The notes beneath the pieces are model-generated. The model had not been told where the DNA came from, ran no database searches, and saw only the letters and a list, made by a program, of their open reading frames with translations. Both the position numbers and the translations under genes were made by a program. A DNA stretch of 64,000 nucleotides from CABMKH01 sp040797625 (GTDB lineage: Bacteria > Bacillota > Clostridia > Tissierellales > Tissierellaceae): assembly GCA_052067355.1 (NCBI GenBank), contig JBQHQH010000009.1, positions 1 through 64,000 of the forward strand, in the 5' to 3' direction. Positions 53,574 through 63,200 of the stretch are shown one piece after another. Numbering within the stretch: the stretch's first letter is position 1; each line of letters opens with the position of its first letter.

Positions 53574-53625
53574 AACACCTATATTTTTTAATTGTATTCA
53601 ATGGAAAATATAGGTGTTTTTGTGT
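53574..53625 (+). terminator. Expression-platform terminator of cobalamin riboswitch 2
   Basis: AACACCTATATTTT (53574-53587) pairs exactly with AAAATATAGGTGTT (53605-53618), then TTTGTG. It lies between aptamer and coding sequence. Confidence 0.85.
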
Positions 53626-53699
53626 TTTATGTTAAGCTCATGTTAATTATCAAGGGGATATAGGATATCAACATAGTGAATTTGGTATAGTATAGATAA

Positions 53700-53765
53700 T
53701 ATTGATAGACAACAAAGAGATCTCAAGGCCAGGACAAGTCCTGTTGCTATCAAAGTTATCGGTAT
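53700..53765 (+). ncRNA. Structured leader element of unknown class
   Basis: TTGATAG (53702-53708) pairs with CTATCAA (53747-53753), extended after one bulged base by CAAC/GTTG. Inside are GAGATCTC and CAGGACAAGTCCTG. The loop segments (AAGGCC, AAAGTTATCGG after the stem) look conserved-RNA-like, but I cannot match them to a known riboswitch class. It lies in the leader of the downstream DUF4430 gene, 60 bases before its start. The rest of the gap to 53823 has only the ribosome binding site region. Confidence 0.4.
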
Positions 53766-53823
53766 ATTATTTTTAACTGTGGAGGATATTTTATATAAAA
53801 TAATTAAACAGGGGGAATAGAAA

Positions 53824-54639
53824 ATGAGGAAGAATAGTATCTTTAAACGCAGTTTAAGTCTATTGATGGTTATGATAATGGTATTAGGTATGACAATAAT
53901 ACCTACATTTGCAGCAGGTCAGCTTGCAATGTTGACACTAAATTCAGACGACTTTACTATAGTAGGTGAAATTGGTGATACTAAATCAATAACCATGACA
54001 AATGGTTTAGATAGTAGTTATGGTCCAGTTTCCATAGAGGGATCTAAGGTTCAATGGGATTCAAGTAATTCAGAGGTAGTTGAGGTTACTGATGTAACTC
54101 ATACAGATAACACTTCAACGGTAGAATTTAGGCTTCATAAAGCAGGAGAAGTAAAACTTACAGCTAGCTATGCTGATTCAGGAGTACAATCAGTTCATTC
54201 TAATATAGTAGTAGTAGGTCAATCAGAAGGTCCTGTAAGTAATATAGAGGTTACAATTGTAGATGAAGAAGGTATAAGTGTAAGGGAAGAAACTATTTCT
54301 AGTCTAGATGTATTTGACCTAGCAACTTCTTATAAAGATGGTGGCTTTGGAGTGGGATTTGATGATGCTGACGTATTAAAGAACAACCCATCAGCACTAC
54401 ATGCTCTAGCAAAGGTTCTAACTCCAGTAGAAAGAGAAGAGGCTGATATTACAAGTCAAGGGACATATATACAAGAGATGCTTGGGTTAGAAGGAACATG
54501 GAATTCAGATACAAATTCATTTTGGGGATGGCAATATAAAGTAAACGGTTCTATACCAGATAAGGCAGCTTCTATATATCAATTAGGAGATAATATGACT
54601 ATAGAATTCTTCTATGCAGAAGTACCTTCCGACTGGTAA
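53824..54639 (+). CDS. Small exported Ig-like plus DUF4430 protein
   Basis: A 271-residue exported protein. Signal peptide 1-31 (GMTIIPTFAAG); an Ig-like domain (about 37-135, with KVQWDSSNSEVVEVTD); a DUF4430-like domain (about 137-271) that ends in FWGWQYKVNGSIPDKAAS and LGDNMTIEFFYAE, the domain signature. It has no barrel, acidic spacer, SLH or C-terminal beta module, so it is the smallest unit of the system and might be a soluble carrier. RBS AGGGGGAATAG precedes the ATG. It is the first gene of the second B12-riboswitch unit and is followed by a hairpin terminator, so it may be the most abundant product. Confidence 0.82.
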   Translation: MRKNSIFKRSLSLLMVMIMVLGMTIIPTFAAGQLAMLTLNSDDFTIVGEIGDTKSITMTNGLDSSYGPVSIEGSKVQWDSSNSEVVEVTDVTHTDNTSTVEFRLHKAGEVKLTASYADSGVQSVHSNIVVVGQSEGPVSNIEVTIVDEEGISVREETISSLDVFDLATSYKDGGFGVGFDDADVLKNNPSALHALAKVLTPVEREEADITSQGTYIQEMLGLEGTWNSDTNSFWGWQYKVNGSIPDKAASIYQLGDNMTIEFFYAEVPSDW

Positions 54640-54676
54640 ATTAGGGATATTGAAGGAAAATATTAAAACATAAGAG

Positions 54677-54709
54677 ATACAGGGGACATAAATGGTTCCC
54701 TGTATTTTT
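54677..54709 (+). terminator. Hairpin terminator after the small DUF4430 gene
   Basis: ATACAGGGGA (54677-54686) pairs with TTCCCTGTAT (54696-54705) around an AT-rich loop, followed by TTTTAA. Probably partial, since the next gene lies only 34 bases on. Confidence 0.75.
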
Positions 54710-54742
54710 AATACATAACAATAAAAATAAGGAGGAAGGTTT

Positions 54743-55804
54743 ATGAAAAGATTAAGTAAGTTAGCAATTATAATGTCTCTAGTAGTATTTGTAATGGTAG
54801 GATTCATAGATCCAGCAATAGCAGATAATATGCCAGAGGAACTAGAAGGAGAAGTGGAGGAAAAAGTAGTAGAGGAACCAGTAGATATGGAAGAAACAGA
54901 TAAAATTCCAGTAGAAGATAAAGAAGATGCTGATTTAGAATTAGAAGAACCAGTGGAAGATGAGAAAAAAGAATTAATAGAGGGAAAAGATAAGATAGAC
55001 CCAAAAGAAGATATAAAGACTATAGACGAGCCAGAAGATAAAAAAGCAGAGGAAATAGAAGAGGATAAGAAGGTAGAAGTACAGAATATAGCACCTTTAA
55101 GTGAGAAAGAACATGATTATAATTTTAGAATAAGAGAACGTAACACAGGCAATGAACTACCTAAACAGGTCATTATGAAAAAGAGAGAAGATAATCCAAA
55201 TTTATATGAATATATAGATTTGCCAGTACAATTATTTTATGAAGATGAAAATGGTGATACAAAATCAGAGTATTCTTTTTCAGAAGGACCTAATTTTATA
55301 ATTTCTTGGATTGTAGATGGGAAAGAAGGAAAAAAGAATAAATTTGCTAAGATGGATGGTGGACAGACGTTAAGAATATATAAACCTTGCGAAGTAACTT
55401 TAATTGTAGAATATAGAAATGAAGAAAAGAAGGAGAAATTTGGACAGGCTAGATATACAGTTAAGGCAATAGATGAAGTAGATATAGTCAATGAAGATTT
55501 TGAGATTCAAATAGAGAAACCAGATGTAGTGGCAGGAGACGATCTAAACATAAAGGCAATAGTAGCAAATATAAGTGATGAGGACAAGAATGCTCTATTC
55601 ATAGCAGGTCTATATGATAAATCCAACACCATGATAACCTATGCCTATAGTGAAAAGGAAATAAAAATAGGAGAGACCATAGATCTAGGGGCAGGATTTA
55701 AACTTCCGGAGAACAGTTCAGGATACAAGGTGAAGATTTTCGTATGGGACAGTTGGGAGTCGAAAAATCCTATTTCAGATATTACAGAAATAGAGATCAA
55801 GTAG
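54743..55804 (+). CDS. Exported protein with acidic spacer and shared C-terminal beta module
   Basis: A 353-residue exported protein. Signal peptide 1-28 (GFIDPAIADN); Glu/Lys/Asp-rich low-complexity spacer (about 29-118); a middle region (120-240) with YNFRIRERNTGNELPKQV and a probable Ig-like fold (FAKMDGGQTLRIYKPCEVTLIVEYRN); and the C-terminal module of the cluster (about 250-353, GDDLNIKAIVANISDEDKNA ... YKVKIFVWDSWESKNP). I recognise no catalytic domain, barrel or DUF4430. Its build suggests an adaptor or scaffold that presents the C-terminal module away from the membrane. RBS AAGGAGGAAGG precedes the ATG. The next gene follows after 31 bases. Confidence 0.75.
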   Translation: MKRLSKLAIIMSLVVFVMVGFIDPAIADNMPEELEGEVEEKVVEEPVDMEETDKIPVEDKEDADLELEEPVEDEKKELIEGKDKIDPKEDIKTIDEPEDKKAEEIEEDKKVEVQNIAPLSEKEHDYNFRIRERNTGNELPKQVIMKKREDNPNLYEYIDLPVQLFYEDENGDTKSEYSFSEGPNFIISWIVDGKEGKKNKFAKMDGGQTLRIYKPCEVTLIVEYRNEEKKEKFGQARYTVKAIDEVDIVNEDFEIQIEKPDVVAGDDLNIKAIVANISDEDKNALFIAGLYDKSNTMITYAYSEKEIKIGETIDLGAGFKLPENSSGYKVKIFVWDSWESKNPISDITEIEIK

Positions 55805-55835
55805 ATAGATGGATAGATTTATAGGAGGTGAACTT

Positions 55836-58800
55836 ATGAGGAAGGTAGCAGCACTGCTCCTTATTGTCCTATTTATCAATTTTCTACCTCTATATCCAAT
55901 TGCAGAAAATCCACAACCTGATATAACTGTAAATGGAAATCAGGTAGAGGTAAAGTTGGACAAAGAAGAAAGAGCCACCATAGTCATAACAGATGGTGAT
56001 AACAATAGAAGATATATAGATGAAAGTCATACAGGTACTTTCAAGACCAATCTTAGGAGAGGGAAATATACTGCTGAAGTTCTAGGGTGTGAACCTGTAG
56101 AATTTACCATAGATACAGATGTTAAGGTACAGGGAAAAGCAGTAACCATAGCTGGAAATATAGAGAAAAATACCTATATCAACATAGTGGTAGAGGATGA
56201 TAAGGGGAATAGAGTATATATAGACCAAGGAAAGTCAGATAAGGATGGGGAATATGCCTTTAACTTTTCCCTAAAAAAAGCAGGAGAATATACAGCCTAT
56301 ATAACTCCTAAAGAGGGAGACACTCATGAGATTAGCTTTGTAACTACAGGAGAAGATATAGTAGATTCAGAGTATATCCTATCACCTAAGAACAGTAGCA
56401 AGGAAAACGAGTATAATACTGAATTTAGTATAGAATTTCCCTATTATGTCACCCTTAAAGATCCCTCAAAGGATGTTCAACTTACCTTAAAGGGAAGGAA
56501 GATAGAAGGCACTCCAAGGGGAGTAAATAAAGAGGAATATACAAAGATCTTTAAAGATGTACTTATAGTAGATTCTAAAAATCCTAAGAAGATAGTTGTA
56601 GACCTTTCTCGAGAAGGGGAGAGACTAGATGTAGATTACGAATATACTGTAACACTCAATGATGAAGTCATATTAAGAGACGGCGAATCTATAAAACTAT
56701 CGGATTTAGAATGGAAATTTGATACCAAGTGGAAATATAATAATTTTCTAAGTTCTTTTAGAGTAGAAACAGAGTATTTTTACACAGAATTAAAAAAAAT
56801 AAATGGATTTAATGGAATCTATGCAGATGATAGCTATACTATAAAGCCTAAAGTCATAGGAGAGTCAATTCAAGATCAAAGAGTAGAGTATAATTATCCC
56901 ATAGAGTGGGAGTCCATATACCCAGAGATAGCCACAGTAGATAGGAATGGAAAGGTAACTGGACACTCTTCTGGAACGGCAGTAATCAAGGCATATGTTC
57001 CAAATAGTGATCATAAATATGCAATTAAATATATCAATTTAGAGATCAAGGAAAATACTCCTAGAAAGTTTCAGGTATTGGGCAAGTATAGTGCAGAGTC
57101 ACAAGATAGTATATCTAGATTTGTCGTATCAGAAGATGGCACTATATATCTCAGTGAAAGTAGAAAAGGTCAAGGGGCATTTATTATAGCATTAAATCCA
57201 GATACCCTTGAAGAGAGAGAAGACTTTAGAGGTGCAGGTGACGGTGATTTAGACCAGATATATAAGGTAAATGGGAGAGAATATCTTAAAATTTCTAAGT
57301 ATAAGTACCCTATAGATACTTCAAGATTTATAGATATAGAGACAGGGGAGATATATAGAGAAGGTATAGAGACAGCAAATAGGGAGTTTGTTCAGTATAG
57401 AGAAGATAGTCCTCTGTTTATATGTGAAAAAGAGAGAGGGAAATTAGCACTATATGATTTAGAAACTAGAAAGGAACTATGGACATATAATTACACCAGT
57501 GCTAGGGCTGATTTTTATGTAAATCATGGAATTATATATGTGGTATTTGATAAATATATCACAGCATTAGATAGAGATGGCAATGAGCTTTGGAGATACT
57601 CCAATGACAAAAGCATATTTGGACGTGGTGTAGATAGCCAGGGTATAGTATATGCCCGTGAGAGTAGAAAGGAAGATGGGGTAACTAAATGGTTTTTACT
57701 TGCAGTACAAGATGGAAAGCTTAAATGGAAATCTGAGGGATTTGGGGAGATAACGAATCTACTCCATGAAGAAGAGGATGGAGTAATATTTGCCATGAGG
57801 GAGCTCTATGATGAAAAGGGAAATATCCACACAGGAAATAGTTTCTATAAGATGGTAAAGCTAAAGAGAGAAAATGGAAGCACAATAGAAGAATTTAAAG
57901 ATTATTATCTAGAAGATTATATAGTAAGAATTAGTGGAGAGATAAATTTCTTTGGTGAATATACAGAAGATGGAGAGACCCTTCTATATACCAATACTTT
58001 AGTCTATGATGAGGATAGAAATATCCTAGCCTATACTGATATTCCTTTTGGAAAAGACGAAGTTTTAGAGTCTAAAGAAAGAGATATCAAATTTAAAAAT
58101 GGATATCTATATAGACTTGTTACAAAGAAATTTTATAAAGAAGATGGTAAAGATGATAGAAATAAGTTCACATATTATATAGAAAAGTTAAAACTAATAC
58201 CAGAATATACTCCAGAGCCCAATAGTATTTTGTCACATGATATAGATGTCTATGAAGATACAGAATATACATTATCAGCAAAGCTTTTAGATCAATATGG
58301 ATTTATTATCCCTGGGAAATTAAAGTATGAGTTAGTAGGGGATACAGATAATGCCATAAACTTGACTGATGATGGGAAATTAAAGGTAGGAAAGCTGGAA
58401 AATCTACCAGAAGGAGTCTATTCTAAGACATTTACAGTCAATGTAAGCTATGGAGATATACAGGAAATCATGGAAATAAAGGTAAAGCAGACTCCATATC
58501 CAGTGGCAATATATTCAGTTGGAGGAAGCTTAGACAACTTTTCCAATAGGATAGAAGACCATGAAATAGTAGATAGTTTAATCATAGATACCTCCAATCA
58601 AGAAAGGGGAATTGCTGTATTTGTTGCAGACCAGCATGGGGAGTTTCTAGGAGATTATCATATAGACTATAGTTCTTCGGATGATGATATAGCAGCTGTG
58701 ACTCGTCAATATAAGGGGCCTAGTTGGGAGGATAAGTATAAGTATAGCGGTATGTTAAGTGGGAAGAAGCCAGGCGAGGTAATTATCACTGCATCTCTTA

Positions 58801-60212
58801 GAGATAATCCAGATATCAAGACAAGTGTAACAGTTGAGGTAGTAGATACAAGATATGAAAAGCTATGGCAGGTAGAGACCACTGGACCTTGGGGATACAA
58901 AAGTTCTTGGCATGATAGCGGAATCTATGATGATTTTATATATGTAAATGAAAATCATGTCATAGCATTGGACAATAGGACTGGTGCCAAACTATGGGAG
59001 TCCAATGTGGGAGTTCACTACGGTATGGAACTTGTTCATCCTATAGTAGACAAGGGTGGCATAGTCTATGTTTACAATAGACTGTCTACAGCTGTGGCAG
59101 CTATAGATTCTGGAAACCAAGGAGAAAAACTATGGGGTAAATTCTATGGCAGTGAGCCTATATATCAAATGGATATCACAGATAACTATATATATCTGAT
59201 GACAGAAAATGGTACTCTATATAAGATCGATAAAGATGGAGAGAAGATATGGGACAAAAGGGTTTCTGATGAAAACACCAAGGACATGGAAGTATATTCA
59301 GATGACATCATCTATATAGTTTCGGGGAGAGATGTATATAGAATAGATGGTAATGGAGATAAGGAGTTAATCTATAAATCAGATGGCAAAGTAGATGTAC
59401 GTGATATAAGTGAAGACGAAGACATACTCTTGGAAGTATCTTCTAATGGTTTAGAATATAAGGCTATCTGCATAGATAGGGATGGTAAAGAGAAATGGGC
59501 TAAAGATATAGACGCGGAATTTACTGCCCAATGGGATGATGATAGGGTGTATATCCTAGCCTATAGGTCGAAGACCTTTAGCTTTAAAATCTATGCCTTT
59601 GATAGAGAGGGAAATCAAATATTTGATCCTGTAGAATATAGGACAAGCTCCATAGATTCTAATGGTAAATCTTTTACTAAGGAGAGGAGACCTGTTATAA
59701 AGAACAATACCATATATACCTATATACGAGAGACTATAGCCTTTGATGCAGATACAGGTAAGTTTAAATGGCAGGTATATATAGGGGATATGTATACACC
59801 ATCGCCACCACGTACTCTTACAGTTGATGATGATGGAGTAGTCTATTCTGCATCAGGAGCAGGAGGCCAGTTTGCCTTTGTAGTAGGGGAAAAGGCAGCT
59901 ACAGGATTTAGTGTAGATCTAAATGGGCGACCTAGCTTAAGTCTGGATACCTTAAATAATATATCTATAACTGTAAGGAATAAGACAGAGGAGAATATGG
60001 AGGGTGTAGTATTGTCAGCTGAATTATACAATCTAGATACGGAAAAGTCCACTACAGCTTGGGCGATAAAGAGAGGATTTGACGCTGGAATTTCTAAGGA
60101 CTATTCCTTTGGAATAGATGTTCCAGAAACAGGCAGATATAAATTGATCATAAAGGTAGTCCAAGGGGGTAAGGTATTAGATACCCGTGAACTTAAAATA
60201 GTGGAAAATTAG
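55836..60212 (+). CDS. Exported protein with two PQQ-type beta-propellers and Ig-like domains
   Basis: A 1458-residue protein. Signal peptide ~1-24 (LYPIAENP); beta-sandwich domains (25-300); Ig-like (308-405); propeller 1 (411-788) with blade motifs such as ITALDRDGNELWRYSNDKS and LLAVQDGKLKWKSEG; Ig-like (792-885 and 888-1005); propeller 2 (1006-1358) with HVIALDNRTGAKLWESNVGV, LYKIDKDGEKIWDKRVSD and AFDADTGKFKWQVY; C-terminal beta module (1360-1458). The AxDxxTGKxxW repeats are PQQ_2-type blades, but nothing shows a quinone site or haem, so a binding scaffold is more likely than a dehydrogenase. RBS AGGAGGTGA fixes the ATG. Part of the second B12-regulated unit. Confidence 0.82.
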   Translation: MRKVAALLLIVLFINFLPLYPIAENPQPDITVNGNQVEVKLDKEERATIVITDGDNNRRYIDESHTGTFKTNLRRGKYTAEVLGCEPVEFTIDTDVKVQGKAVTIAGNIEKNTYINIVVEDDKGNRVYIDQGKSDKDGEYAFNFSLKKAGEYTAYITPKEGDTHEISFVTTGEDIVDSEYILSPKNSSKENEYNTEFSIEFPYYVTLKDPSKDVQLTLKGRKIEGTPRGVNKEEYTKIFKDVLIVDSKNPKKIVVDLSREGERLDVDYEYTVTLNDEVILRDGESIKLSDLEWKFDTKWKYNNFLSSFRVETEYFYTELKKINGFNGIYADDSYTIKPKVIGESIQDQRVEYNYPIEWESIYPEIATVDRNGKVTGHSSGTAVIKAYVPNSDHKYAIKYINLEIKENTPRKFQVLGKYSAESQDSISRFVVSEDGTIYLSESRKGQGAFIIALNPDTLEEREDFRGAGDGDLDQIYKVNGREYLKISKYKYPIDTSRFIDIETGEIYREGIETANREFVQYREDSPLFICEKERGKLALYDLETRKELWTYNYTSARADFYVNHGIIYVVFDKYITALDRDGNELWRYSNDKSIFGRGVDSQGIVYARESRKEDGVTKWFLLAVQDGKLKWKSEGFGEITNLLHEEEDGVIFAMRELYDEKGNIHTGNSFYKMVKLKRENGSTIEEFKDYYLEDYIVRISGEINFFGEYTEDGETLLYTNTLVYDEDRNILAYTDIPFGKDEVLESKERDIKFKNGYLYRLVTKKFYKEDGKDDRNKFTYYIEKLKLIPEYTPEPNSILSHDIDVYEDTEYTLSAKLLDQYGFIIPGKLKYELVGDTDNAINLTDDGKLKVGKLENLPEGVYSKTFTVNVSYGDIQEIMEIKVKQTPYPVAIYSVGGSLDNFSNRIEDHEIVDSLIIDTSNQERGIAVFVADQHGEFLGDYHIDYSSSDDDIAAVTRQYKGPSWEDKYKYSGMLSGKKPGEVIITASLRDNPDIKTSVTVEVVDTRYEKLWQVETTGPWGYKSSWHDSGIYDDFIYVNENHVIALDNRTGAKLWESNVGVHYGMELVHPIVDKGGIVYVYNRLSTAVAAIDSGNQGEKLWGKFYGSEPIYQMDITDNYIYLMTENGTLYKIDKDGEKIWDKRVSDENTKDMEVYSDDIIYIVSGRDVYRIDGNGDKELIYKSDGKVDVRDISEDEDILLEVSSNGLEYKAICIDRDGKEKWAKDIDAEFTAQWDDDRVYILAYRSKTFSFKIYAFDREGNQIFDPVEYRTSSIDSNGKSFTKERRPVIKNNTIYTYIRETIAFDADTGKFKWQVYIGDMYTPSPPRTLTVDDDGVVYSASGAGGQFAFVVGEKAATGFSVDLNGRPSLSLDTLNNISITVRNKTEENMEGVVLSAELYNLDTEKSTTAWAIKRGFDAGISKDYSFGIDVPETGRYKLIIKVVQGGKVLDTRELKIVEN

Positions 60213-60223
60213 GAGGTGAGGTT

Positions 60224-63200
60224 ATGAAAAAGAAAATATCTATATTATTAGTATTATCAATTATATTTAGTATGTTCACTCCCTATAGTGTGGTATATGG
60301 ACAAGATATAGGGGGGATAGAGTTTCAGTGGCAGAGAAATTTTGGATATGCATCAGCCATATACAGTCTAAGAGGAGATAGTATACCTATTTTAGATAAT
60401 AGGGGAAATATATATGTAACAGATAGTAAGGGATTTTTATACTGTATAGATCCTAATGGAGAGTTAATATATGAAGCAAACCTAAATCAGAAAGTATCAT
60501 TTGATTATTGGTATAAACAAGGCGGTTCGTCTCCTGTAGTGGATTCTAAAGGAAATGCCTATATAGCATCAGCAGACAAGAATATATATGCCTTTAGACC
60601 TGATGGTACAAGTAAATGGACATATACCATGGATAGTAAGGTATCCACCAGTATGAAGGGGGTCCTGTCTCCTGATGAAGATACCTTATATATGGCGGAT
60701 TTTGATGGAAAGATATATGCAGTGGATACGAATACGGGAGAGTTGGTCTGGAAAAGTGATAGATACTTGGGATATGGGGTCAGCTCCCCTATTTTAAGTC
60801 TAGATGGAAATACTCTATATATAGCAAGTAAAGAAAAACTATATGCCTTTAATGCTGATGAAGAGTTTTCAAAGGACTATAGGGTGAAATGGTCTACAGA
60901 GGCTAAAAAGGAAAATGGTGGAAGATATGAATTTAACTTTTATTCCCATGGCACTACAGGGGGAATAGAATATGAAAAACTACTGTCTTTAGACGATGAT
61001 GGAAATATCTATCTAGTAAGTGTGGGATATGATCGAGATAAAAAGAGGATAGATGACAAGAGATATCTCCATAAGTTCAACCCAGATAGGACAGAATCTT
61101 GGAGAATAGAAATAGGGAAGGTAAAAGAGGAGGTTACACCACCTGTATATCATGATGGATATCTATACTACACTACTTCAGAGAACAAGCTCTATAAACT
61201 AGACCCAAGTTTAGAAAAGCCTGAACCTCAATTGATATATACTGCTAAGGGAGAAGAGTATTTAACTAGAAATAGGAGCCATAGAGCTGCCCCCATAGTA
61301 AAGGATGGAAAGCTATATACCAGTTTTGGAAAGAATATCTATGTCATAGATCTATCTACAGAAAAGGTAGCGAGGAAATCTTCTCAAGATGCAGTTGGCA
61401 TATTATATATAAGTGAACCTACTCCAAAGGGAGAGATATATGCAACTGATGGGGGAAAGTTCCTATCTAAGTTTAAAGATACAAGCGTAAGACAGATTCC
61501 TCAAAGTGTAGAGTTTAAAGATGATAACTTTATCATGAAAAAGGGAAGTCTCTATACTCCAGAGTTGAAAATAGTAGACAATAATGGATTCTTGATTACA
61601 GATGGTCTAAGTCCTAGCATATCCTCTAGTGATGAAAAGGTAGTACAGATAGAAAAAGGTGCTATCAAGGCAGTTGGAATAGGACAAGCCACAGTATTTG
61701 TAGATATAGAGGGAGTAAAGGCAGAGGCAAAAGTACAGGTGGTCTCTAGTATATCTTCTGGAATTATAGATTTTGTCAACGACAAGACAGGTATAGCTCT
61801 AGATGATAGACTGCAATTAGAAGCTGAGGTAAAAATAAATGGCAAATCTGTAAAGGGAGAGAAGATACTATTTAGAAGCAATCACAGCCATATTGCAAGT
61901 ATAACAGAGAGTGGACTTGTCACAGGTATTTCTGAAGGTATAGCTAAGATAGAGGCATATCTCAAGGACCGTAAAGACATATCTTCCTTTATACCTGTAT
62001 ATGTGGAAAAGATAGTTGTAAAGGAGATAACTCCTGAAGAGATAGGTGCAGCTTTGGAAAAGGGACTAAATTGGTATAGAAATAGGACAAATCTAAGTGA
62101 CTGGGGAGCTTTTGCAGTCAATGCTGCAGGTGCCGATGTAAATACTCTTGACAAGAATTATGTAAATCGTATAAAGAAGGATTTAAAAGAGAACAATGGC
62201 TCTGCAGGTGGAATGATGACTGATTATGAGAGAATAGCCATAGGGCTTCTATCTGCAGGACAAGATATTACACATTTTGTATATGATGATGCTACAGGAG
62301 CATATATAGACTTTGTGAGAGAGATTAGAAACGGAGCAGGTGGAGGAATAGGTCAGGGAATCAATGCCAAGATTTGGGGCTTAATAGCTTTAAATGCAGC
62401 GGAATATGATGAAAATCAATACACTGATACCCTATATGATAAAGATAAGTTCATAGATATGATCCTAAAGGATAAAAGTGGAGATGGATGGGCATTTGGC
62501 GGTGGAGCCAGTGCTGACCCTGATATGACAGGTATGGCACTTTATGCCCTAGCACCCTATAGAGATAGACAAGATGTAAAGGAAGCAGGAGAAAAGGCTT
62601 TTAGATGGTTAAGTGAAGAGGCACAGCTTCCCAATGGTAAATTTGGCAGCTGGGGTACAGTCAACTCCTGTTCTTCATCTCAAGCTGTCATGGCAATAGT
62701 AGCTTGGGGCAAGGATCCACAGGGACCACAGTTTACAAAGTCAAATGGAAATGCCTTGACAGGACTTATGAGCTATTATCTAGGAGATGGAACCTTTGCA
62801 TATACATCTGGATTTGACCCAGCCTTTGGTACACCACAGGGTATACAAGCATTGGCGGCAGTCCATGATTACTTTGGAAGTAGTGATGACCCTGCTAATA
62901 GAAGGTCAGATGTCTGGGAAAACATCCAATATGCTGGAGCAGGAGATGTAAAGATAAAGTCTATAAAGATAAGACCTGGAAATATAATTTTAGGGAAAGA
63001 TCAAGAGTTAGAACTAACAGCTATAACAGATAGAGGATCTATATTGGAAAATGATAAAGTAGAATGGACTTCTTCAGATGTTGGTATTGTAGAAGTAGAA
63101 CATGGAAAGATACTGACTTTAAACAAAGGAGAAGCAATAATCACTGCAGAGTATACATTGGAAGAGACTACTAGAAGTGACCAGATAAAAATTACTGTAA

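Noticed and set aside
53391..53591. 66-codon open frame
   Set aside because: It lies within cobalamin riboswitch 2, has no family resemblance and is explained by the conserved aptamer sequence.
55836..60212. PQQ-dependent dehydrogenase
   Set aside because: Propeller repeats alone do not show PQQ, calcium or haem sites, and the protein is interspersed with Ig-like domains. A binding or scaffold role fits better.
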